DNA from: Hymenobacter aerilatus
Lineage (GTDB): Bacteria > Bacteroidota > Bacteroidia > Cytophagales > Hymenobacteraceae
DNA length: 64,000 bases
Direction of reading: 5' to 3'
Assembly: GCF_022921095.1 (NCBI RefSeq)
Contig: NZ_CP095053.1
Location: 2,584,501 to 2,648,500 of the forward strand
How positions within the stretch are numbered: the stretch's first letter is position 1; each line of letters begins with the position of its first letter. Below the pieces are notes generated by a model. That model was not told where the DNA came from and did not search any database. It saw only the letters and a list, made by a program, of their open reading frames with translations. The position numbers and the translations under genes were made by a program. Of the stretch, positions 42,435 to 50,300 are shown one piece after another.

Positions 42435-43223
42435 ATGCCTGTTCCTTTACGCTTCGTGGCCAGCTTGCTGCTGTGCCTAGCTGGCCTCGCCACGACGGTC
42501 CACGCCCAGGGCATCATCACCTTTCAGGAGGAACTATATGATTTTGGGAAGGTGCCCGAGGGCACGGTGGCCACGCACGAGTTCAAGTTCAAGAACACCG
42601 GCAACCAACCCGTGGTGATTGGCAACGTGCAAGCTAGCTGCGGTTGCACCACGCCGGAGTGGACGCGCACGCCCATCCTACCCGGCAAGATGGGCGTGGT
42701 GAAGGCTATGTATAGCAGTGCCGGGCGGCCGGGCGTATTCAACAAGACCATCACTGTTACTACCAACACCAACGCGCCCAGCACAGTACTCACCATAAAA
42801 GGCACGGTGCTGAACAAGGAAGAAATTCGCAAGTCGCTTACGCCGGCCGAACTGGCGGCTGCGCCGAAGGCCGTGGTGGCCCAGCCGGTGCACAACTTTG
42901 GCCGCATCGAGGCCGGCCAGCAGCCGGTGGCCCGCTTCGTGGTGCAAAACACGGGTAAGCAGGATCTTGTGTTCAGTGGTATTTCGTCGGGCTGCTACTG
43001 CATTGGGTTCAAAACGCCACCGGGTCCTATCAAGCCCGGCCAAAGCGGCACCCTAGACATCATCTACACCCAGCGCAAGCTTGGCGCGATGGTTGACGAA
43101 GCCACCCTCACCAGCAACGACCCACGTAGCGACCTGAAGCTGACGCTGAAAGCCGAGGTAGTGAAAAGTCTGAACGCTGCCAGCCTAGTGAAAGAAAGCG
43201 ACGTGAGCGTTCCGTTTAAGTAG
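42435..43223 (+). CDS. DUF1573 protein with two Ig-like domains
   Basis: Exported protein of 262 residues. The signal peptide (FVASLLLCLAGLATTVHAQ) is followed by two DUF1573 domains. The first (about 25-125) has YDFGKVPEGTVATHEFKFKN and ASCGCTTPEW. The second (about 155-250) has HNFGRIEAGQQPVARFVVQN and SSGCYCIGF. The paired Cys-x-Cys after each domain start is a hallmark of the family. Members are periplasmic or surface proteins of unknown function. The start at 42435 is set by the signal peptide. Confidence 0.88.
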   Translation: MPVPLRFVASLLLCLAGLATTVHAQGIITFQEELYDFGKVPEGTVATHEFKFKNTGNQPVVIGNVQASCGCTTPEWTRTPILPGKMGVVKAMYSSAGRPGVFNKTITVTTNTNAPSTVLTIKGTVLNKEEIRKSLTPAELAAAPKAVVAQPVHNFGRIEAGQQPVARFVVQNTGKQDLVFSGISSGCYCIGFKTPPGPIKPGQSGTLDIIYTQRKLGAMVDEATLTSNDPRSDLKLTLKAEVVKSLNAASLVKESDVSVPFK

Positions 43224-43332
43224 TGATGTTTAGAGGGCAAGCTATGAGTTTGACGTTCTAATGAAGTGAGTGCCGAGTAGTGCACAGGCCGCTTTATATA
43301 GAACGTCACCCTTCACAACTTCACCACTGCTG

Positions 43333-43340
43333 TATATTTG
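43333..43340 (+). promoter_or_regulatory. -7 box of ald
   Basis: TATATTTG matches TANNTTTG and lies 40 bases before the start codon. No TTG is at 19-base spacing. A 10-bp inverted repeat tgacgttcta/tagaacgtca (43250-43259 with 43298-43307) lies just upstream. Confidence 0.5.
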
Positions 43341-43380
43341 CATTTCCATTTCCCATTTCTCTTATTTTTTCTTTTCTGCC

Positions 43381-44517
43381 ATGTTAATCGGCGTTCCGAA
43401 AGAGATTAAAAACAATGAAAACCGCGTGGGTCTGACGCCCGCCGGCGTTGCCGAGTTGCGCAAGCACGGCCATACGGTGTACGTGCAGGCCACGGCTGGT
43501 CTGGGCAGCGGCTTTCAGGACGCCGAGTACCAGCAGGCAGGCGCCGAACTACTCCCAACCATTGAGGACGTGTACGCCACGGCCGAAATGATTATCAAGG
43601 TGAAGGAGCCGATTCAGCAAGAGTATGCGCTGATCAAGGAAGGTCAATTGCTGTTCACCTACTTCCACTTTGCCAGCAGCGAGGAGCTGACCCATGCTAT
43701 GCTGGAGCGTAAAGCCGTGTGCTTGGCCTACGAAACTGTGGAGTTGCCCTCGCGCGCCCTACCCCTGCTGATTCCGATGAGCGAGGTGGCTGGCCGCATG
43801 GCCCCCCAGGAAGGCGCCAAGTACTTGGAGAAGCCGCTGAAAGGCCGCGGTATCCTGCTGGGCGGCGTGCCCGGCGTGAAGCCCGCGCACGTGCTAGTAT
43901 TGGGCGGTGGCATTGTGGGTACGCAAGCAGCTAAGATTGCCGCTGGTTTGGGCGCGCAGGTGACCATCATGGACATCAGCCTGAACCGTCTGCGTGAGCT
44001 GGATGACATCATGCCCAAAAACGTGTCGACGGTGTACTCGAACGAGTACAACATCCGCGAGGCTATCAAAACCGCTGACCTCATTGTGGGCGCTGTGCTA
44101 ATTCCGGGTGCCAAAGCACCCCACCTCATCACCCGCGACATGCTGAAGGACATGAAGCCCGGCACCGTACTCGTCGACGTGGCTGTGGACCAAGGTGGCT
44201 GCATCGAAACCTGCCGCCCCACTACGCACGAAGACCCTACCTTCATTATTGATGAGGTGGTGCACTACTGCGTGGCCAACATGCCTGGCGCAGTGCCCTA
44301 CACCTCTACCCTAGCCCTCACCAACGCTACCCTACCCTACGCCGTGAAGCTGGCGAACCAGGGCTGGCGCGTGGCTTGTTTGCTCAACGAAGACCTGCAG
44401 AAAGGTCTGAACGTGGTGAATGGCGAAGTGGTATACAAAGGCGTAGCCGATGCTTGGGGCCTACCCCTGGCCAGCGTTGAATCGGTGCTGAAGCCTATGC
44501 CGACGCCCGTTGCGTAA
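43381..44517 (+). CDS. ald: Alanine dehydrogenase
   Basis: NAD-dependent oxidative deamination of L-alanine to pyruvate, or the reverse. It has 378 residues, the normal length. The N-terminus MLIGVPKEIKNNENRVGLTP, the catalytic Lys in IKVKEPIQQEY and the His in LFTYFHFA are conserved. The Rossmann motif is VLVLGGGIVGTQAAKIAAGLG, and DVAVDQGGCIET and VANMPGAVPYTST complete the active site. The start is set by the canonical N-terminus. In-frame codons from 43270 are upstream leader. Confidence 0.97.
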   Translation: MLIGVPKEIKNNENRVGLTPAGVAELRKHGHTVYVQATAGLGSGFQDAEYQQAGAELLPTIEDVYATAEMIIKVKEPIQQEYALIKEGQLLFTYFHFASSEELTHAMLERKAVCLAYETVELPSRALPLLIPMSEVAGRMAPQEGAKYLEKPLKGRGILLGGVPGVKPAHVLVLGGGIVGTQAAKIAAGLGAQVTIMDISLNRLRELDDIMPKNVSTVYSNEYNIREAIKTADLIVGAVLIPGAKAPHLITRDMLKDMKPGTVLVDVAVDQGGCIETCRPTTHEDPTFIIDEVVHYCVANMPGAVPYTSTLALTNATLPYAVKLANQGWRVACLLNEDLQKGLNVVNGEVVYKGVADAWGLPLASVESVLKPMPTPVA

Positions 44518-44550
44518 GCTGCTTTTGACATAGTAGCATTATTGAATACT

Positions 44551-44650
44551 AGAACGTCATTTCGAACAGCGGGAGAAATCTCGCGTGCTGACGCCAGGTG
44601 GTAATCACCGGAGCACGCAAGATTTCTCCCGCTGGTCGAAATGACGTTCT
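44551..44650. repeat. Inverted repeat, family B
   Basis: The arms agaacgtcatttcga...cagcgggagaaatct (44551-44589) and complement (44611-44650) pair with a few mismatches. The arm sequence differs from family A. It fills the gap between ald and the SUKH-protein gene, ending 20 bases before the latter's start. Confidence 0.9.
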
Positions 44651-44669
44651 CTTTTGCTTGTCTTTCAAC

Positions 44670-45275
44670 ATGAAAGGAGTTATTTACCAAGGCGAGCCGG
44701 TGTCGGACGCCGCTACGTTTGCCCGCCTACCCCTGGCGTTGCAGAACTACCTGTTGCAGTGCAACGGCCTGCTGGCCTATCAGGGCGGCCTGCACCTGCG
44801 CGGCTGCTGCCAAGCGCCTGCGTGGCACTCGCTACGCCATGCCTGGGAAGGCGAAACTGCGTTATCGGCTCGCTACCAGAAAGTGCGTCCCACCGATATA
44901 CCGTTTGCCGAGGATTACGCCGGCAACCAGTTCCTGCTGCGTGGCGAAGAAGTGGTGTTTCTGGACGCTGAAACTGGCGAAATTGCCTACCTCCAGGTTG
45001 ACTTCGAGAAGTTTATTGCGGGCGTAGAGAAGTTTCCGCAGCAGGCGCTGGGGCTTGAACTATTGATTTCCTACCTGAAAGGCGGCGGGCACCTGCGCCC
45101 CGGCGAGCTGCTGAGCATACAGCCGCCGCAGTGCGTGGAGGCGCCCAACCAGCAACGCACGCTACGCCCCCAGCCCACCGCTGAGCGCCTAGCGTTTCTG
45201 GCTGACTTCTACCGCCAGATCCGCAACCTCCCCGATGGGCAGGCCCTGCGCATTTCGCCTTCCTCTGACCAATAG
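44670..45275 (+). CDS. SMI1/KNR4 (SUKH)-like protein
   Basis: Cytoplasmic protein of 201 residues. ALQNYLLQCNGLLAYQGGLHLRG, DYAGNQFLLRGEEVVFLDAETGEIAYL and FEKFIAGVE match the SUKH fold, a protein-binding domain frequent in toxin immunity proteins but also in housekeeping roles. No toxin gene is adjacent. It is followed after 8 bases by an LtaS-like sulfatase gene, so the two form an operon. Confidence 0.75.
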   Translation: MKGVIYQGEPVSDAATFARLPLALQNYLLQCNGLLAYQGGLHLRGCCQAPAWHSLRHAWEGETALSARYQKVRPTDIPFAEDYAGNQFLLRGEEVVFLDAETGEIAYLQVDFEKFIAGVEKFPQQALGLELLISYLKGGGHLRPGELLSIQPPQCVEAPNQQRTLRPQPTAERLAFLADFYRQIRNLPDGQALRISPSSDQ

Positions 45276-45283
45276 CCGCGCCT

Positions 45284-47194
45284 ATGCCTATGCTTGCCTT
45301 CCGGCTGTTGCTGCGCCGATTTTCGCTGCTGCTGGCGGTGTATCTGCTGCTGCGCCTGGGCTTTTACTGGGCCAACCACACCACGTTTGAGGAGGCCACG
45401 ACCGGACAGGTGCTGCTGGCCTTCTGGCACGGCTTCCGGTTCGATATAGCGGCGCTGCTCTTGCTGAACCTGCCGTGGGTGGTGCTATCGGCAGTGCCGG
45501 CGTATGGGCGCGGGTGGCAAAGGCTGCTGCGCGTACTATTCGTGGTGCTGAACACGCTGGGCATTGCGCTTAATATCATTGACGCTGAGTATTTTAAGTT
45601 TATTGGTCGGCGTACTTCCAACGAGCTAACCACCATTGGTGACGACGTGCGCCGGCAAGCGGGGCAGTTGGTGGGGCAGTATTGGTATTTGCTGCTGCCG
45701 CTGCTGGCACTGCTGGCCTTGCTGTGGTGGCTGTACCCGCTGCCTACTCAGCGCGCCGTGCAGGATGAGCGGACGCGTGGGCGTACTCGGCGCCCAGCTG
45801 CCCACTATGGCAGCTGGGCGGCACAGCTGGTGCTGCTGGCCGGGTTGGTAGTGCTGGGCATCCGGGGTGGGTTACAGCTAAAGCCGCTGCGCACCGGCGC
45901 GGCCTTTGTGCAGCAGCCAGCCGTGCTGGGCCACTTAGCACTCAACAGCACCTTCACCTTCATCAAAAGCCTGGGCTATCAGAGCATCGACCATCGGCAG
46001 TACTTCGCCTCCGATGCTGCGCTACGGCAGGCGCTGGCGGCACGGTCCCTGCCGGCCCCTACCCTCCCCCCACGCCCCGACAACGTGGTGGTACTCTTGC
46101 TAGAGAGCTTTGCCTCAGAGTATGTGGGGGCCGAAAACAACGGCCGCGGCTACACGCCATTTTTCGATTCGCTGGCCACGCAGGGGCTGTTTTTTCGGGA
46201 GCATTACGCTAATGGCCGACGCTCTATTGAGGCCTTACCGGCCACGCTGGCGGGGCTGCCGTCGCTCCTGGAAAGCCCGTTTATTACCTCCAACTTCCAG
46301 ACGGATGAGATGCATGGCCTGGGCGAAATCCTGGCGCGGCAGGGCTATAGCACCAGCATGTACCATGGCGCCCAGAATGGCACCATGGGCTTCAACACGT
46401 TTGCCGGGGCCGCCGGTATGCAACGCTATTTAGGACTGGAAGAATACCCCGGCGCCACCCAAAGCCCCAATTTCGACGGCCATTGGGGTATTTTTGATGA
46501 GCCCTACCTGCAGTATTTTGCCCGGCAACTAGGGCAGCAACGGCAGCCGTTTTTCAGCTTGCTGTTCACGCTCAGCTCGCACGAGCCGTTTGGGCTGCCA
46601 GCGGGGTATGAGAAGCGTTTTCCGAAAGGCACTTTGCCTATTCATCGCACCATTGCCTACACCGATTTCGCGCTACGGCAGTTCTTCAAAACGGCGGCCC
46701 GGCAGCCGTGGTACCGCAATACGCTGTTTGTGCTGCTAGCCGACCACACTTCCCAATCGGACCGGCCAGGCTACCGCAATACGCTGGGCGCCTACAAAAC
46801 GCCGCTGCTGCTGTTCCATCCCAGCCACGCCCTACCCCCGGCCGACGTACACCGCATCACCCAGCAAGCCGACGTGCCCGTCACCGTGCTCGACTATCTG
46901 CAACGCGGCGCTAGCGCCCCACTCCTGCCCTTCGGCTACTCCGTATTCGACCAAGGCACTACAGGCCGCGCCATGTTCCTGAGCGGTGGCAGCTACTTCT
47001 TGGTTCACACTGATTTTGTGACCGAGCTAACCACCGATAACCAGGTGCGCCTCTATCCTTACCGTACCCACTTCATCCCAGCCACGCCCCTAGCGAATCC
47101 CGACCCGCAGAAGCTACGGCAGTATGGGGATGAATTAAAAGCGTGCGTGCAGTTTTACGTGAATGGCTTGGTAGATAATACGTTGTATAAGTAA
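45284..47194 (+). CDS. LtaS-like membrane sulfatase/phosphoglycerol transferase family protein
   Basis: Inner-membrane protein of 636 residues. The first 240 residues carry about five transmembrane segments (LLLAVYLLLRLGFYW, IAALLLLNLPWVVL, LLRVLFVVLNTLGIAL, YWYLLLPLLALLALLWWL, LVLLAGLVVLGI). The extracytoplasmic alkaline-phosphatase-fold domain follows: the metal-site Glu in VVVLLLESFASEYVG, the likely nucleophile Ser in NGRRSIEALPA (LtaS uses Thr), SSHEPFGLPAGY and the metal ligands in LLADHTSQSD. Gram-negative relatives modify envelope glycans or lipids, and the substrate here is unknown. It is cotranscribed with the SUKH-protein gene. Confidence 0.9.
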   Translation: MPMLAFRLLLRRFSLLLAVYLLLRLGFYWANHTTFEEATTGQVLLAFWHGFRFDIAALLLLNLPWVVLSAVPAYGRGWQRLLRVLFVVLNTLGIALNIIDAEYFKFIGRRTSNELTTIGDDVRRQAGQLVGQYWYLLLPLLALLALLWWLYPLPTQRAVQDERTRGRTRRPAAHYGSWAAQLVLLAGLVVLGIRGGLQLKPLRTGAAFVQQPAVLGHLALNSTFTFIKSLGYQSIDHRQYFASDAALRQALAARSLPAPTLPPRPDNVVVLLLESFASEYVGAENNGRGYTPFFDSLATQGLFFREHYANGRRSIEALPATLAGLPSLLESPFITSNFQTDEMHGLGEILARQGYSTSMYHGAQNGTMGFNTFAGAAGMQRYLGLEEYPGATQSPNFDGHWGIFDEPYLQYFARQLGQQRQPFFSLLFTLSSHEPFGLPAGYEKRFPKGTLPIHRTIAYTDFALRQFFKTAARQPWYRNTLFVLLADHTSQSDRPGYRNTLGAYKTPLLLFHPSHALPPADVHRITQQADVPVTVLDYLQRGASAPLLPFGYSVFDQGTTGRAMFLSGGSYFLVHTDFVTELTTDNQVRLYPYRTHFIPATPLANPDPQKLRQYGDELKACVQFYVNGLVDNTLYK

Positions 47195-47217
47195 TAGCTA
47201 GAAGTCGTTCTGACTGG

Positions 47218-47263
47218 GCGCCTCACCCCTTGGCCCCCTTTCCGAAAAAGGAGAGGAGGAGCC
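47218..47263. repeat. Family D hairpin repeat (second copy)
   Basis: The reverse complement reads GGCTCCTCCTCTCC...GGGGTGAGGCGC, matching 28794-28836 over nearly the whole length with a few changes. It lies between convergent genes, just before a separate intrinsic terminator. Confidence 0.8.
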
Positions 47264-47296
47264 AGCCGACAAGGTTTTATCTAGTGTGATATAAAG

Positions 47297-47333
47297 AAAA
47301 GCCCCCACCAGCTTACGCCGGTGGGGGCTTTTT
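47297..47333. terminator. Bidirectional terminator
   Basis: Stem aaaagcccccacc / ggtgggggctttt with T-runs on both sides (47297-47309 with 47320-47332). It lies between the sulfatase gene (+) and the CBM3 protein gene (-). Confidence 0.9.
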
Positions 47334-47357
47334 GCCTGTCTATACAGGCAGATGCGC

Positions 47358-50300
47358 TTAGCGACGTACGAGCTTCACTTGCTGCACACCGTTGGCGGTG
47401 GTCAGGCGGGCCAGGTAGACGCCGGCGGGTAGGCCAGCAGGTTGCCAAGTTACGTGCACTGGTTGGCCTGCATTGGCTTTGCCAGTGGGTAGTTGCTGCA
47501 CTAGGCGGCCACTCACGTCGTAGATGGCCAGCGTATAGGCCTGGTCCTGATCCAGCGTGAAGGTCAGCTGCGTTTCATCAGAGAAGGGGTTGGGGTAGCT
47601 GCGCAGTGCCACGGCGGCGCTTGCACTACCCTCTTCAGCCACTGTTAGTGCAGTGCTGGTAGCCGAGGCAGCCAGGGCGCCGGCTGGCTCGGTGCCGTAT
47701 ACCAGTTGGCCTTGCAGGTACACCGTCACGCGGGCATTTTCCAGTATGGCGTTGCCTTTAGCCTGGTAGGAGTAGTCGTTGGTGTGCTGGAAAGCCGACC
47801 AATCCTGTTTGTATAGGCGGTACTGAATGTTACCGGTGCTGCTGAGCGGCGCAAACGTGCCCAGCGCCGCGCTGAAGCGCACTTCAGCATAGGTTTGGGT
47901 GCCCGAACGGCCCGTCACAAGCCGCACGTTGTTGTTGCCTAGTTGGGCATAGTCTACGGCTGAGAGCAGGGCAGCCGTGCCCTCGGGGCTCAGCCAGTAG
48001 CGCACCGTCAAGTCCTGGTAGGCGGCGGGGGTATTGCCCTCGTTGCGCACTTGCAGGGTCGTGCTGATGGTGTTTGTGGTAGTCGAAGACGACGTGTTTT
48101 GCACGTACACACGCAGGTTGCGGGTAGCAGCTACCGGAGCCGGCTCCACGCCCCCTACCAACTGCCCATTGCGGTACACCGTGATGCGTGCATTCTTGGT
48201 ATAAGCGCTGTTGTTGGCGTAGGAATAATCATCGGCTTCGTTAAAGTTAGTCCAGTCCTGCTTGTAGAAGCGGGCCTGAATGGGGCCGGAGCTGGCACCG
48301 GCCGCCAGGTTGCCCGCCGCAGCCGAGAAGCTATACTCCATGTAGCCAAACGCACCCTGACGCGGCTCGGTGAGCGGTACGTAACGCAACTGTACACTGC
48401 CAGTGCCCAGCTGAGCGTAATCTACAGCACCTTGCATGGCGGCGTAGTTTTCCGCCGTCAGCCAGTAGCGCACCGTGAGTTGCTGGTAGGGAATGGCCGT
48501 GCTGCTTTCATTACGCAGTTGCAGGTAGGGCTTGATGGCGTTGTTGGTAAGCTGGCGGTCGGCATCCAGGTGCAGCACGCTCAGACTAGCGGCCGTGGCC
48601 TGCACCGTTACGGCAAACGTCTCGCTCACCGTTCCGCAGCTGTTGGTGGCTGTAGCCGTTACGGTAGTAGTGCCTACGGGGAAGGTGTAAGGTGAGGTAA
48701 TGGCCGTTGCGGTGCCGTTGCGCACAATGCTATAAGTCAGCACTGGAGCAGGACTACCCGTGGCCGTAGCCGCAAATGCTACAGAGGCACCCGTCTGGCC
48801 ATAGGCCGCCGATACAGGGGCCACGGTAGGCACGGTTACGACGGGCGGCGTATTCACAATAACGGTAGCAGTACCCGTGGGCGTGAGGCCGGTGCAATTA
48901 GCATCTGATACGGCCGTGAGGCGGTAGGTGGTGGTAGCGGCGGGTTGCACCGTCAGCAGGTAGTTGCCTTCGGCATTCACCTGGTCGGCCGTTACAGTCA
49001 GGGTAGTGGCGCTGCCGCCCTCGGGCTGGTAGCTTACGGTCCAGGGTGCTGCGCCGGTCAGGTGCACGGTCAGCGTGGTCGACTCGCCTGCGCATACGGT
49101 GGCAGTGCCGGCAAGGGTAGCCGTGGGTAGAGCACGCACCGTTACGGCCTGCGTGTAGGTGTTAGTGCACGTGCCCTGCGTAATCGTCAGCGTAGTCTGG
49201 TAGGTGCCGGCCGCGGCATAGGTGTGCGTGAAAGCCCCTTTGGTGGTATAGTCGGTTTTGCCGTCGCCATCCACATCCCAGGCAAAGGTGGCGTTGTCTT
49301 CTACTACTGTGGAAGTGCTGGTGAAGGCCGTGGCCGTGCCCACGCACACAGTGGTAGCCGCAAAGGTCGGCTGCGGCGTTTCGCAGGTAGTACCCGTCTG
49401 CACGGTGCGGTAGGTAGTTCCCACCCGGATGCCGTCGATGACCAGTGCTGGCGAGCTGGAACCCTGGCGTAGGGCCAGCGTGCCAATATCAGACGGTGAG
49501 GAAGTACCGGCTTCGCTGACACTAATGTTGGCAGTGGCCGGCTCGGCGTCGGCAGCCGGATTGATGAACAGCTGGCTCACATTGCCGCTTTCATCGAACA
49601 TGTATTTCACCACCAGCTGGTAGGTCGTGTTCAGCTCATACTCCGTAGTGGTATAGGTAGGCGCGCCGCTGCCGCTGATGCCGAACTGTAGCTTGCCCGT
49701 ACCCGACCGGCGCACAAACACCCGCGGCCGGAAGGCAGAGCCTAAGTTAGCGGGACCCAGGTGCAGGAAATAGTCACCGGTTGTAGTGGCGTTGCTCACG
49801 TTCACCAAGAACGACGCGTACACCGGCGTGCGGGCATACACCGGCGCAAACTGCCGATTCACATCCTCGCCGCTGCCCGTCAGGGCCGTGGCGTTGCCGA
49901 TGTTGCTGGCGTCGTAGCCGGGGTAGCTCAGGCTGGGCGTCACCACGGTGAGGGAGCGGGAGCCTGCACCGCTGTGGGCCGTCCAGTTGTTGGCGGTCAG
50001 CAGCGTACCGACTGGGTATTCAAAGTTTTCTACCAGCAACAGCTGCGCCGGAGCGGCCGGTGTGGTTTGCTCCAAGGTAGCGGGTGCAGTGGTCAGGTAG
50101 TTTTCGGCGAAGGGCGTGCCATTGTCGTTGAATGCTACGGCGGCAAACGCGTACGACGTGGCCGGGCGCAGGCCGGTTACTAGCACGCTATCGGCGTTGC
50201 CGCTATATACTACGTAGTTGCCGGTGCCTACCTGGCTACCCTGCCCAAAGGCCGCATTGGCGGTGTAGGTGGTAGCATCGGTGGGCAGCGCATCTACAGT

